From Paraphaeosphaeria minitans (Eukaryota > Ascomycota > Dothideomycetes > Pleosporales > Didymosphaeriaceae), in assembly GCA_015832175.1 (NCBI GenBank), contig WJXW01000002.1, positions 3,720,001 to 3,784,000 of the forward strand: a stretch of 64,000 bases of DNA, read 5' to 3'. The position numbers and the translations under genes are program-made. The notes beneath the pieces are model-generated. The model was given only the letters and a program-made list of their open reading frames with translations, was not told where the DNA came from and ran no database searches. Shown piece after piece: positions 32,797 through 44,892 of the stretch. The first letter of the stretch is position 1, and each line of letters starts with the position of its first letter.

Positions 32797-34065
32797 TCAA
32801 ACCTTGTTTTTTATTTTCCCGCTGGAATAAGCTCCTGATATCGTGTGATGCTCATATTCTGAATCTCTGGCCAAAGCGCTCGATATCGTCATTTGCGTTT
32901 CCACAGCAATCCTATCCCTGCCCTTTGCCTTTTCGAGTTCCATGTACTGGCCATTGGATAGTGACGTGCTCTGCGTTGAGAACTCCGTCTTGTGTCCCGA
33001 GGCACTTGATGTTCCGAACGTCGACTTGACGGATTGTATGAATTTCGGCACAATCCCGCTCTCCCTAAAGAAAGGTCCATATGTAGGCAAGCAAGCGGCA
33101 ATGACTGAAGTGCTTGGTTCGATTCCCGACCAGATAAACGCGTTGGTGATGGAGCTGTACTGATTCTTGCCAAGATCGGAGAGCCCATTGATGGATTGGT
33201 AGAAGAGCACGAACCGAACAATGGCACTGATGCAGACAAAGCTTCCGAGCCAGAAGATGCCGATGATGGATAGTTTCCGCCTTCTATCAATCTTGAGGGT
33301 CCGGATCACGGGGATCGGGAAGCAGAGGATGGCGATGTCGAATACAATGGACAGGCCACAAAAGGCTAGGTACCACGCATTGAAGTCAAAGCGATGCTTC
33401 GCGAGGGCAGCATTCTTCCACGAGGAATCTATTGGATCACCGATCAAAAAGATGACCTGGAAGAAGTTAGTAAGGAGCTTCAAGTAGGATATTGATTACA
33501 TACAACAATGGCCGATATCCACCAGAGGGATAGCAAGCCAATCATGGCAATGCAGGCTTTGCGAAATTGATTGCTTATGTGAAATATATGCCAATAGAAA
33601 AGCAGTATGGACACCTTGACGGTGTAGAGCGCCGTCACTAGGAGGAAGTTCGATATCCACAATGTCTGCCATGCTTTTAGTGTCAAAAAACGAGAACTGT
33701 TAAATATCTCCATACCCTCAAGGCTAGGTTTGCGTACTCGCGTTGGCCTATGGTGATCTTATTGATGCCCCCCAAGCCGGCGGCAACAAACGTGTTGATT
33801 GAATGGCCCCAGCAGAAGACCTTGTTGAATCTTAGCAGAGTTTGAGACATTACGATGATGATTGGTAGCTTACCAAGGCGATTACTATCACCCAGTCGTC
33901 TCCAGAGAAGATCTTCTTGCCCGTCCATCTTTTCGCCATGCACCTCAATATAACAGCAGTGGTTGCAATAGTCGGCAGCGAAATCGCGACACTAAACAGC
34001 GCGGTATCGACGAAAGCTGCATTCGGATCTGGCTCGCGTCCCACCAACACAGGATTGGCCATCAT
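32797..34065 (-). CDS. Rhodopsin/SAT4-type fungal 7-TM integral membrane protein
   Basis: There are four exons: 34065-33874, 33820-33716, 33665-33504 and 33456-32797. The introns are 53, 50 and 47 nt, all phase 0, with GCTAAG, TTGAC and ACTAAC branches. The product is 372 aa, starting MMANPVLVGREPD. Hydrophobic helices include VDTALFSVAISLPTI, DDWVIVIAL, WISNFLLVTALYTVKVSILL, FRKACIAMIGLLSLWWISAIV, WYLAFCGLSIVFDIAIL and LSIIGIFWLGSFVCISAIVR. A Ser-rich cytosolic tail follows. KVSILLFY and FDIAILCFPIPVI are typical of the fungal rhodopsin-domain (PTH11/SAT4) family. Some members are suggested to be receptors; ligand and role are unknown. It is isolated, with no nearby biosynthetic genes. Confidence 0.85.
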
Positions 34066-34970
34066 GATGTAGTGCAGGTTCGTGCCTATACTGAATTCGA
34101 TAGAATGTAAAAAGAACGTTTAGTATGTTGGAGATCTGGAAAGAGCCGGTGGCAGGATACACGGTTCGAACAGCTTCCCAATATCGTTATAAAGAAAGAG
34201 GTACGCACGCCAATCCCATCGGACTCCGAGAACTGCAACTCCGTTACATCCGCCCAGAAAGTCCACACTGGGGTTCCTGGGTTAAGAGCCAGGACATGGA
34301 CATCGGCGACAGTGATCTAGGGGGACCAGACACCAGCATGCACAAGTAGGTACGACAAAAAACAGGGCTGTGATTAGCACTGCCTTTCCCCAAACACAGT
34401 CCCGATTAGACTCTGATGCATTCGATCTCTCCTTGCTGTAGCCATCCTCCCAACGCATATAGGGCCATTCATCTCGCCTGACGCCGAAACAATACCGGTG
34501 CAGTTTAACATTCAACAATGGTTCTGACCAAACATCAACTACCTAGGTTGCTGTGAAGAGATTCCGCATCTCAATTCTATGTTCGTCTGGCACAGTAAAG
34601 TCGTACACCGTAAAGCCGACCAAGCGGTATGCCAGCGTTTACAGATTGAAATACTGATGCAAAGATACGAAAGGGGCTTAGTATACGCAATGCTGCAGGG
34701 GAGGCCACGTGGGACAGCCAATGGCTAGCTAGGTAGGTACGGTACTTAGCGAACCGAACCGCCTGCTAGTATCTACCTACATTTCCGTGGGGCCAAAACG
34801 CCCTCCCGTCCTCCCGTCATTCCTCTGCCGTCTTCGAATCCAAGTAGTATCAATCGGAAATTTACGAAAAAGGACGAGGGGGTGGGGGGCATGGTCGTAT
34901 TGTACGCAGCCGTATGGATGGTTCCGTCCCGTGTTGGTTGTAGTGTACGCACTGTGCACTCGTTCACGGA

Positions 34971-35006
34971 AACCCCGACCGGGCTGAACCAAGCCCGGTC
35001 GGGGTT
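34971..35006. repeat. Perfect 15-bp inverted repeat (hairpin)
   Basis: The arms AACCCCGACCGGGCT (34971-34985) and its exact complement (34992-35006) flank a 6-nt loop GAACCA. The flanks extend the pairing (GGA/TCC) past a one-base bulge. Confidence 0.95.
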
Positions 35007-35742
35007 CCACCGCTTCGAACAGAGCATGTTTTGTACGGTATCTGGAGTTTTTTTAGTAATAAGGAGACAAGTTTGCGCGGTCGTGTCGTTTACCTTTAGA
35101 AAGGAAAGCCCCTTCGATCTAGATTCGTGCAATACTCGAGTTCAACTCGATACGATAGTAGTCCTCTCGTGATTGGTTACGGTACTCCCCGTTATTAGGT
35201 GTCGCTCTCATCTTCGTGTTCAAAAGTCCATGGACTCCGCCTTTTGAGGGTTTTCCCTTTAATCCTCGTGTGAAGAGAATTTCACACCATAGTGAGTTGT
35301 AAGGTCTGATCGTGTGATGACTTGATGTCTTTCTATTCATCTCTCTCACCTTATTGTACGATTGATCAAGAAGACGATGGATAGGAGATTTGCTTAACTG
35401 AAATCTTGTGCGGGAGGAAGTGTTTGAATTGCCTTCGTGACCATGTCAACCCCGTGTATTAGAACATCATCTAATTGTTGGACTCAATGCTCTGGTGCTC
35501 TTACTCAGCCTCCTGATTGTCTTCTCAGTTGTGGCTATTGTGTACCTTCAGTCCAACACAGGGTGTGTTAGATATCCAAGAATAAATTTACTGGCGGCAT
35601 CAAGTGCCTCAAGCTTGGATGGCTAATCGGGGTATATCCTTTTTCCAGACGTAACGCACCTCTATTGGCAAGATGGTTCAAACGCGTACTCATTCCACTT
35701 TTGCTTCACTCAGTCAATCGTAGAGAATTATCTATGGAAGAA

Positions 35743-35763
35743 GTCGTCGTCGTCGTCGTCGTC
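35743..35763. repeat. (GTC)7 microsatellite
   Basis: Seven GTC units sit about 55 nt downstream of the HOM6 stop, probably in its 3' UTR. Confidence 0.95.
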
Positions 35764-35818
35764 AAATAAAGCGAACCTAATGACATATAACGCGGCCCAA
35801 ACTTATTGCCTACTGCAA

Positions 35819-37068
35819 CTAACGAATGAGCCTAAGCACCCTCAACAGGTCACCAGTAACACCCATAGCCGTGACATCGCCACCAGCACCGGCACCCTGG
35901 ATGATAAGCGGGTTATCACCATAGCGCTTAGTGTAGAAAGCGATGATGTTGTCGCTGCCTTTCAGCGCAGCAATAGGATGGCTCTTGTCGAACTTTTCTA
36001 GCCCAACCTTGACGTCGCCCTTCTGCACGTCTATGCTACCGACAAAGCGGATGACCTTGTCCTCCTTCTCGGCGTCGGCTTTGAGCTCGTCCATCTGGCC
36101 GTCGAACTCGGGCAGACGGGATAGGAATTCGTCGCCTGAAGAGGCGGACTCGAGCTCCTTGGGGATGAGGGATTGGACGGGGAAGGAGGTGGGCGACTGA
36201 ACTTTCAGGCCGGCTATACGAGCCTAGTTGTCGTCAGGGTCAGCATACTCGCACACGTCGGTGATAGCGGTGACTACGTACCAGGATGGTGAGCTTGCGC
36301 GCAACATCCAGACCATTCAAGTCGTCTCGCGGATCCGGCTCCGTGTACCCTAGCTCCTTTGCCTTCTTCACCTCGGCCGAGAACTTGCCTCCGCCGCCGT
36401 TGGTCGGCTGGAACGAGTTGAAGAGGAAGCTCATGGTGCCACTGAAGACGCCCTCGATCTTGAGGATCTCATCGCCGGTCCGTATGAGGTCCTTCAGGGT
36501 GACGATGACGGGCAGGCCAGCGCCGACAGAGGACTCGTGGAAGACGTAGCCGCCGGCTCCCAGGCCATTGGCGCCGGTGCCATTGGACGCGACGTGGAAG
36601 ATGTCTTCCCAGAGCTTGTAGGAGCCGGAGAAGGCCTTCTTGTTGGGCGTCACGATCGAGATGCCTTTCTTCAGGAAGAGGGGGTATGAGTCTGCGACAT
36701 CCTGGTTCGAGGTGTTATCGACGAGGATGACCTTGCCTGGGGCTTTCACCAGGTAGTCGGCGAGCTGTGGAGGAGGTAGAGGGGTGGTGGAGGAGGCCTG
36801 GAGCGCAGACTCCCAGCTCGAGAGCTGTTGGGACTTGTAGTCAGCGTGCAGGAGGGCCTTTTTGGATGTGCTGAGGTAGATGAGGGAGAGGTACGTGGGA
36901 GCACTGGGCGATTGAGAAAGCGATTGTGCGAGGGACGATAGCTGGGTTAAGAAGCACTTTCCGACGCCTCCGGCACCTGTTCATGGTCAGTATCATACTC
37001 AATTGTATGTGCCACGAGGAGTAATAGCTACCAATGACTGCAACGAAGACCTGGCGTGGGAGAGGCAT
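35819..37068 (-). CDS. HOM6: Homoserine dehydrogenase
   Basis: The exons are 37068-37032, 36976-36282 and 36223-35819. The introns are 55 nt (GTAGCT, ACTGAC, AACAG) and 58 nt (GTACGT, GCTGAC, CTAG). The product is 378 aa. The NAD(P) loop GAGGVG (13-18) is formed across the first splice (VFVAVI-GAGGVGKCF). VDNTSNQDVAD, GISIVTPNKKAFSG (with the catalytic Lys of the family), FHESSVGAGLPVI, GVFSGTMSFLFN and EPDPRDDLNGLDVARK are typical. It reduces aspartate semialdehyde to homoserine on the route to threonine and methionine. There is no aspartokinase fusion, matching the fungal monofunctional form. Confidence 0.96.
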
Positions 37069-37550
37069 GACTGTGTTGGTATTCGGGATGGAAAGATGGG
37101 GATGGGCTTTCTTGTAGATGAGGAAGTGATGGAGAGACAATTCCCCAGTGCTAGACAGATCAATTGGGATTTTGCCGCATAGGGTGACAAGAGCCATTCA
37201 CCCCGCTTTGGACTCGCGTTTGCGGACACCCCGCCACCGAAGCTCCCTACCAAGTCTAGGTTCCGGGTCCGACATCGCCGCCAGGGATTCCTCAGCCATA
37301 CCGATGATGATATCGATAACGCTACGGCGCCCCAGCCGATGTTGGATCCAACAGCTTTGTTGTTTGTATACGCGTCTTGCCATTGCACGAAAGCGCGTTT
37401 CCAGTATCTACCTACACAAGACCTTTGCTGAGAGGAGCTCTAAAGTGCCAACTGAGCGTGCCAAGGCGACATCCAGCACCGATACTCAGTCTTCAGCACA
37501 CCCTCCCTCGCAAGCCACCCCTCGCAGCCGCCACCGCGCTTTCTCCCACA
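37069..37550. other. Divergent promoter between HOM6 and the CCDC174-like gene
   Basis: This 0.48-kb head-to-head spacer is a candidate shared promoter. No TATA or repeat stands out to the eye. Confidence 0.5.
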
Positions 37551-38600
37551 ATGTCGCACTTGTCCAAGAAAGACGCGCACCTTTACAAACAGGAACGGCC
37601 TGCCTCCCGCCCAAAAGGCAAGCCCATCTCCTCAGCCAGCTCCATGGCCCTCTCCTCCACCCTCTCGAGCCTCATCAAAACCGCCTCCTCCGACGCCTCC
37701 AAGCCCACCACCGGCCGCGCACGATCTGCAAAAGAAGACATCTTCAAGTCACACAACAAAGGCGTGAACAAGCGCGCAGCAAAAGACTTGGAAGACTCCC
37801 AGTTCACACAGAAACACCGCAAGCTCACAAGCGACGAGAAAGCAGAGGATGAGGCGCACTGGAAGCGCGCAAAGCGGCGCATGGAGGAAAAAGCACGCAT
37901 GTACAACGCGCTGAAGCGGGGCGACATCGAAGACGTGGACGACAAGTATGGCGTGGACTTTGATGCCAAGTGGGCGGAGCAGCAGGAGAAGGGAGGCCCA
38001 GGCGCAGACGCAGACTCTTCGAGCTCCGAGTCTGAAGCGTCGGAAGAGGAGCTGGTCGAGTATCAAGATGAGTTTGGCCGGACGCGAAAGGGCACGCGGG
38101 CGGAGATAGCACGGGAGGAGCGCAGGAAACACACGCTTGCCGCAGACGAACCGGATCGCTTCACCGCGCGGCCGAGCATGCCCACGAATATCATATATGG
38201 AGATGCTGTGCAGAGCGATGCCTTCAACCCCGACGAGACCATCGCGCAGCAGATGGCTGAGCTTGCGGCCAAGCGCGACAAGGAGCTTACTCCGCCTCCG
38301 GACGAGCACTTTGATGGTCGCCAAGAGGTGCGACAGCGTGGCACGGCGTTCATGCACTTCTCCAAGGATGAGGAGGAGAGGAGGAAGCAGATGTCGAATC
38401 TGGACAAGGAGAGACAGGAGACGGAGCGGGCGCGGCGCGAACGCAAAGAGCAGATTGAGAAGAGGAAGGAGATGATCAAGGAGAAGAAACGCGCGATTCA
38501 AGAGAAGAGGGCAAAGGGCCAGGCTGACCGGTTCCTGAATGAGCTGGGAGCAGAATTGTTTGGCGAGAAGACGGAGGAGGGTGATGAGAAGAGTGCGTAG
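37551..38600 (+). CDS. CCDC174-like (DUF4078) coiled-coil nuclear protein
   Basis: This is one exon of 349 aa, starting MSHLSKKDAHLYKQE at the first in-frame ATG. It is very rich in Lys, Glu and Arg. Key family segments are KHRKLTSDEKAEDE, DKYGVDFDAKW, EYQDEFGRTRKGTRAE and DEHFDGRQEVRQRGTAF, followed by a long charged helix (KEQIEKRKEMIKEKKRAIQ) and NELGAELFGEK. The FGR(T/S)RxGxR and VRxxGxGFxxFS-like motifs are typical of CCDC174. In animals CCDC174 associates with the exon-junction/RNA-processing machinery; a similar role here is inference. Confidence 0.8.
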   Translation: MSHLSKKDAHLYKQERPASRPKGKPISSASSMALSSTLSSLIKTASSDASKPTTGRARSAKEDIFKSHNKGVNKRAAKDLEDSQFTQKHRKLTSDEKAEDEAHWKRAKRRMEEKARMYNALKRGDIEDVDDKYGVDFDAKWAEQQEKGGPGADADSSSSESEASEEELVEYQDEFGRTRKGTRAEIAREERRKHTLAADEPDRFTARPSMPTNIIYGDAVQSDAFNPDETIAQQMAELAAKRDKELTPPPDEHFDGRQEVRQRGTAFMHFSKDEEERRKQMSNLDKERQETERARRERKEQIEKRKEMIKEKKRAIQEKRAKGQADRFLNELGAELFGEKTEEGDEKSA

Positions 38601-38780
38601 AGATGTTATGATACCCAATGAATATGTATAATGTTCCTCCTTCGAGTCCTACCCGAACCCTTCTAACGAGCCTATCACGTACGCGCCGGTATGCTGAGAA
38701 ATGGGTGCTACGAATTCAGCACAGATATACGGAACCCAGTCTTCGTTCTAACCTTGCCACCAACCTCGCCTCACCCAATC

Positions 38781-39780
38781 TCAAACCCCAACCATAATCC
38801 CCCTAACCCACTCCCCAAACCCCGCTTCCACACTCTTGCTAAACGCAATCCAAAACGCCATCGCCTCACTCACCGCCGGTGGACAATACTCCACCAGCGC
38901 CTTCACACTGACCTCCCTGACCCCCCTCACCTCAAACAGCTGATCCACCCACGTCAAATCCGCACCGCCCACGCTACCCCCGCAATCCTTCTTCATCCGC
39001 TGCATCAGCGCAAACGACTCTCTCGAAATAGGCGCTATGTCATCCCACCCGTTGTCGCCAGGCTTCCCCGCAACGACGGAGAGATGCAGGTGCGACACGC
39101 AGACCTCGCGCGCCAAATAGGCGCACAGCGCGCCCCATTCCAAACGGTCGAATTCCTGGGTGTACGGCAGAGAATTCTTGGTGAGGGCGACACGCCTCAC
39201 GGAGCCCCTCGCCGTGGGGGTCAGATCCGAGAAGAACGGGACCGCGGCCTCGATGCTCGTGTGGAAGCCAAACATGTAGGTCGCGTAGAGGACTTTTGCT
39301 GCCTCGGCGTGGATCTGGTGGTTCAGGGCTAGGAGGGAGGGCACCGTGTGTCGGAGATGGGCGGTGTAGGGTGACAGCAGCACGCGGTAGGTCGTCGGCG
39401 TTGTGGTGGTGAGGAAGGGGCCTGTCGCGCCGGTTATTAAGCCTGCGGGTTTTGCGATCGAGGTGAATACACAAGACGCGCGCAAGCAATTTGCACTGGG
39501 TGGGAGGAAGAAGCTTACCAGTGCGGACGTGGTAGGTGGACCGGAGTCTCCAGCCACGGGAGCTGTTTACGCCGGCGTAGGGGTCGATGGTGCGGACGGC
39601 GAGTGTGAAGGGCGTGTCGTTTGTGTCGCTCGAGTGGTATGTGTGGAAGTCTGGGAGGAGATTGGCGACTGAGGTGGAATGCGAGGAGGAGGGTGTTGCG
39701 GAGGGGAAGAGCAGGTATTCGTATATCATGAGGCGGATCTCGAAGGGAAGGCGAAGCAGTGGTGAGGTTGGTTCGACCAT
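38781..39780 (-). CDS. F-box-like / DUF7730-type fungal protein, unknown function
   Basis: The exons are 39780-39519 and 39421-38781, giving 300 aa. It starts MVEPTSPLLRLPFEIRLMIYEYLL, the F-box-like opening common in large fungal families. The intron donor is GTAAGC at 39518. Two in-frame acceptors 21 nt apart are possible: CAG ending 39443 (307 aa, adding GLITGAT) or CAG ending 39422. ALNHQIHAEAAKVLYATYMF is the typical second motif of this family. The remaining ~200 residues have no recognised domain. Involvement in ubiquitin ligases is only suggested. Confidence 0.75.
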
Positions 39781-41552
39781 CTTTCTGGCGATGCGGTAAT
39801 GTTCTTTCTAGCGACTTTGAAGTCGAGTATAAATATAGAAGGGAAAGGCGTCCTCAATCGTGGAAAAATGTGGTTCTTTATAAAAAGGTCAGCTCAGTCC
39901 ATGCGCCGTCCATGCAGGTGCTCCATACTCACCTCCGCGTCCGAATGCAGCGCAGGGTATCTCTCTCTTCTTACAACAGCACAGCGATATTCGTCTTACA
40001 ATTTCTATCTACTCCAACGTGCCTCCTCAGACAAACAATCCCAGAATCCCTCCGGAAACCGGGGCGCCCGAGCCTTTTGAACCCGTCTTCGCACACCGTA
40101 CCTAAAGCCATCATGGTGCGATAAGTTCAACTTTTTTCCTTCCCACAAATTCCCCAAGCCGCCCCGACACCGATGCCCCAAGCAGCGCAGCGCCGACGTG
40201 CGACATGCAGTAGCGGCGCCGTTAGATGCCGTTTTGCTCGGTGCAGTGGATCTGGCCGGGATGACGACCCTCGCGCAGGGGAAGTCTGGCGGTCAACATG
40301 GTGTCAGCCTTCAGGAATGGTCAGCGAGAGGCGCGTTGTCTGAGCGCAATGCTAGCCTCCGAGGAGCGTGGATTTTACTCAAAAGGTGGTCGAGCAAAGT
40401 TCAGGGTAAATACGGCTAGGTACATGCAATCATGTGGTGTGCGGTGTGCGCTGAGCACCGAGGTTTATTCTTGTTCACTCATACGCAACTGTTGGGGCTG
40501 CCGTGTCGGCATGTTTACTTGCTCCTATAGGTACCTACCTAAGTATACGCGATTATCTAGTACCTACACATGGCGCTGCTGTAGGTACCGTAGGTATCCC
40601 TACGCAAATCCTTTTGAGGCAAGTGTTGTTAGACCTGCGACCCCAAATGCACTGGATGGGACGGAGCGACCTTTCGAGGGAGCACAATACGAAACAGTGA
40701 AAGCCTCACTTTGATTAGTGTGAGCACGGTAAAAGCATGTCTAGGGAGCCCTGCTATATCAGAGATACATGCAAAAGTCTGGCCCGGACTTGGCCTGACT
40801 TTCGGAGAGCTCTACTTGCAGCCACCATCTACCGTAGATTGCGCCAACCTTGCTGCAAAAGCCAGGTAAATCCACCGGATCAATCTTCCATGACCAACGA
40901 GAGGTTTTTTGCATCGTTTTCGTGGAATCAGTGGTTAGGTACAGGCCAAGCGGTGAGGAAACAACGTCAACGAAAGGTGCCACTTCTCTTCTGGCTGCAT
41001 TCACGAGACATCACAGTCATTCAGGAGACGGTACTTTCCCATTCGCACACATACATTCACATTTCACTATCCGGATCCGTCCCGTCCATCCCACCCACTT
41101 CCTCCAGCTGTCATGTTGCAAACTCCATAATCCCCATCCCAAACTAGACTAATGTTTAGACATCCCTATTCTCCCCCTTCCCTGAAGAACAAAACCAAGA
41201 AACAAACAAGTTTTTTGCATCGATGCTTATAAAGTGGACCCACCCTTGCTCGAGACGCAAAACGCCATTCTGATCCGATCCAGACGTGAGAGGATGCAAG
41301 AGCAAAGCCAAATCCAGAGAAAAAGAGATGAACAAGTCCCCGTCATAATACAAGTTAGGCCACTTTTAGCCGTTAATCAATCAGACATGCAGATAGAGTG
41401 AGGAGAGAAAGAGATGGAAAGGAGAGATAGAAATGAAAAGGTCCTACTGTTTGGTAACCTTTTCAAACTCTAGCCGCGATGACATGAGCAAAAAGCGCAG
41501 CTAGAATGCCATCCTCCAATTTCAACTCAATACGAGGTCCACAGCGGAACCT
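39781..41552. other. 1.8-kb intergenic region
   Basis: This covers the promoter of the F-box-like gene and the 3' side of DEF1. TAGGTACCTACCTA-type clusters occur at about 40418 and 40529-40600. No coding frame is supported on either strand. Confidence 0.5.
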
Positions 41553-44425
41553 CTAGTGCTGTTGGTAGTTGGTGCCCCAGCCGCCACGGCTGTAAGACCC
41601 GTATCCACCACCAAATCCACTGTATTGGCCAAAGTTGTTTTGATGGCTTCCGGCGCCCTGGTGCCCCAATCCACCAAGACCACCACCGTACTGGTTGCCC
41701 TGACCCTGGTTGAGATGACCCGGGTAGCCACCGAAGCCCTGCTGCTGAGGCAGGCCAGTCTGGCTCCCCTGGCTCTGCGGGTTGTTCGTAGCGGATCCGG
41801 GACGGCCAGGCTGAGCTCCGAGAGCGGAAGGGCTAGGTCCGCCGCTCTTGGTGTCGCCAAAGGGCTTCAGGGAATCCTCGCTGGGGCCTTGCTGTTGTTG
41901 GCCGTAGGAGCTTTGACCTGCGTAGCCACCCTGAGGCTGACGGTAAGAGTCCGGGATGCCACCGAATGCGCCAGAGCCTGCATTAGCATTGTGCTGGGTT
42001 TGTCCAGCACCTGACACCGACCTGCCGTAGTCGCCCAGTCCTCCGCCCAGTCCGGAGTCACGGCCGTGAACAGAGGAGCCGCCAAAGGCGCCTACGTTAG
42101 CCGGAGAGGAAGAATGTTGATCGAAAGAACCCTGAGGAGGCATTCCGCCGTAGTGGTGCGATTGGCCATACATGCTTTTTCCAAAGTTGGCGTATCCACC
42201 TTGGCCATAGCCGCCATACTGGCTGGCATAGTTGGCGTAGTATGGGTTCGATGCATAATATGGGTGAGTGTAAGGGTAGTTGCCCGCGTGTCCTGGCTGG
42301 CCATGCGGTTGCTGCATGTGCTGACCTTGTTGCTGCGATGCAGGCCCGCTCGGGTGCTGACCGCCCAAAGCTGGGTTGGGGGTGTTATGGCCACTGTTTT
42401 GCGCCTCGTTGTATCGAGACTGCTGTTGAGATTGACTTTGGGAAAAGGCTGAGTCGTTGGGACCTGCTCCAAATGCACTGCCGCTACGCTGTTGAGCGAC
42501 TCCGGCTTCTTGCTGGCTTGGGGTGCCTTGTTGACCGTAGTTACCGTAGTACTGCTGGTATGCGGCAGAGCGCTGTTGTTCGGAAGTTGGATATTGAGAC
42601 CCAAAGGCTTCTGGGGCAGACGAGAACCCGCCGATCTGAGTCTGAGATGGTTGTTGTTGAGCCTGCTGTTGACCGGGGTAATCGTACTGACTGGACTGCG
42701 GTGCTTGCTGGCCAAATGGATCGTAAGGCTTCTGCGGGGGTGTCGCGGTCTCTGCCTGACCGTAGCGACCGAACTGGTTGTAGGGCTGCTGGCTTTGCGA
42801 GCCCTGGCTATGCATTGCCTGCGAGGTGAGGGGGATCGAAGGAGATTGCTGCGAGAGCGGCTGCTGGGGAACGGGAGGTAGACCGGGAGCCTGCTTAGGT
42901 GTGGGAATCGACTCTGGAGGTTGCGACTCGGCGGCAGGAGCTTGTCGCGGCGCAGGAGGGAGAGCCGCCCTCGGTTGCGCAACCGGCGAGTGCTGGGGAG
43001 GCTGAGTGCGTGTCTCCGCATCTTCCCTATCTTCATCGACATCAAGGTCCGCTTCAACATCGCTGCTCAGGCCCAAACTGCCGAATTGAACTGCTGCCTG
43101 GTTCACCGCGTGGTTTCCGGGCATGACAACCGCCTCCTGCTGCTCTTGAAGCCTCCTCTGGAAACTCGTGCTACGGTGCGAACCAGAAGTGGCCTTGAGT
43201 GCCGTCGTTTGATATCCTCCAATGCCAGGACGACCAATCGGGGCCTGACCCCCAGTGCTCAACGGGGTTGCAACACTCGCAAGAGTTCCGATATCCTTTG
43301 AGCTAGCAACCGTACTAGCAACAGTTTCCGTGGGCGGGCCGTTCGAGTCATCGGGTAGATGCTCGATGTTATCCTTCGTCAACTCATCCTTGGACGGCGT
43401 GAGGGTAAGCTCCGGACCAGCGCCTTCTTCCTTATCGGGCGTCACCTGGGACGTCTCTTCGATCGGCAGTTCGTCAATAATTTCGTCCGCGACTGGCGGT
43501 GGGGGCAATCCCGCTGCTTCGACCGCTGGTTCATGTGTGACTTCGGGTGCCTCCGTAGGGGCGGGAGTAGGCTCTTCTGGGGGCGGCGCTGGTTTCGCAA
43601 CAGGCTTTGGAACTGCAGGCTTTGGAACTGCAGGCTTTGGAACGGAGGCAAACATGCTGGCCCACGTCTTCGCGGCGGGGGCTGCAGCTGCAGGCTTGGG
43701 TGCCTCTGTCTTCGCAGTCGGGGCCTCGACGGCCTTGGGCTGCACATCTTCCTTTGCTTCCGTGGCAGCAGGAGTTTCCCAAGCGTTTGACTCGGTAGTA
43801 GGGACTGAAGTCGGGCCAGAAGGTGCGCCAGTGCGTGTTCCGTTCGCAGCCCCTCCACGGCCCCGGAATCCTCCTCGACCACGGTCTGTGCCGCGTCCTC
43901 GACCACGAATGCTATCGCCTCCACGGGCTCGGACACTACCTCCGCGAGGAGTGGGCGCGCTATCGTTTGCAGCAGTCGTGTCCTTGATCTTGGAGCGGGA
44001 TCGGTCGCTGGCCTTCTTGACCTCAGCGAATTGGGAAACATGTCCTGGTGGGATGGTCAGCAAAGCTCGTCAGACATATCGAGGTCGCTATGTACCACGC
44101 GCAGCAGGATGCATACGCGTGGGTGCAGCTCATATCACTCACCCTCAGTGATCTTCTCGACCGTCGAGGCAAGATCTCCATCAGATTCTTCGAGAGCCAG
44201 GACGAGGTCTACATCAGCCCAGTCAGGGAAGAGCTCTTTCAGGGTGCTCAATTGCGACGAGTATTGCTTCTTGAGCTCGCCGAGCTGGCCCTGGTCTGCG
44301 GATGTGTCGACGGCGGCATCGCCATTTGTCTGTTTGTTTGATCGCGGCCCTCGCGAGCCGTGGCCTCCCCTGCCGCCGCGAGTGGCAGCCCTGCCGCGCG
44401 CAGGCCTGGACTGTAAGTCAGACAT
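41553..44425 (-). CDS. DEF1: RNA polymerase II degradation factor Def1 (CUE domain, Gln-rich)
   Basis: The exons are 44425-44143 and 44044-41553, with a 98-nt intron (GTGAGT, GCTGAC, ACCAG). The product is 924 aa. It begins MSDLQSRPARGRAATRGGRGG. A CUE domain at ~55-95 (LSTLKELFPDWADVDLVLAL) binds ubiquitin. RGG-type repeats (RGRGRGTDRGRGGFRGRGG) follow, then Pro/Ala-rich sequence and a very long Gln/Gly/Tyr/Ser-rich low-complexity C-terminal half (QQQ runs, YGQ/GGYG). In yeast Def1 brings Elongin-Cul3 to stalled RNA polymerase II for degradation, and is released from the cytoplasm by trimming of the Gln-rich tail. A short domain plus long Q-rich tail fits that mode. Confidence 0.88.
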
Positions 44426-44892
44426 GTGTGTGTTGTGATGTGTGTGCCTCTGCGAGATTGGCGTAAGGAGAAGGGTATTGTGGGGGATGATGTCGTTTGG
44501 AAGGAGAGATGGGGACGGGGCTAAACGAGGTAAGAAGCTAGCTTGGCGCAGGCAGGCGCGCTGGGGTGTGGCGCTGTTTCGGGCTCTTGCGTTACGGGAG
44601 AGGCGATTGCATGTGAGGTGAAGCGGGTACAAGAATCGACTGCAGGGCTGAAGCGCGCGCTGACTGTGCGTTGCTGCTTTTGTTTCCAGGGCTGGTTGCA
44701 GGTGCAGGTGGGCTGAGCATCACGTGCCCTTCCAATCCTCTGCCCAAGCCCCAAGTGGGTCGCCGCAGTCGCTCACCCAAGCGCCCAACAGGCCGTCATG
44801 ACGCCCTCCTAATTTCCTCCTCCTCCTCCTCCTCCACCACCACCACCGTCCACGCGTGGCGACTGGCTGCTTTGACAGCGAACTCGCCCACC
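44426..44892. other. Divergent promoter with pyrimidine microsatellite
   Basis: This is the head-to-head spacer of DEF1 and the next gene. A (CCT)n-(CAC)n tract lies at 44816-44846, about 50 nt before the downstream ATG and probably in its 5' leader. Confidence 0.6.

Larger units (their letters stand above)
34066..35818. other. Intergenic with a strong hairpin and a GTC microsatellite
   Basis: This holds the promoter of the 7-TM gene and the 3' side of HOM6. It includes TAGGTAGGTAC motifs near 34728-34745, a perfect 15-bp hairpin at 34971-35006 and (GTC)7 at 35743-35763. The stretch 35040-35700 looks AT-richer than its surroundings. No gene is supported. Confidence 0.5.

Noticed and set aside
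37749..38618. 289-codon Leu/Arg-rich frame antisense to the CCDC174-like gene
   Set aside because: It mirrors the Lys/Glu-rich sense codons (CTC/CTT).
43255..44151. 298-codon frame antisense to DEF1
   Set aside because: Gly/Ser/Ala composition is the mirror of the Pro/Ala/Thr-rich DEF1 region.
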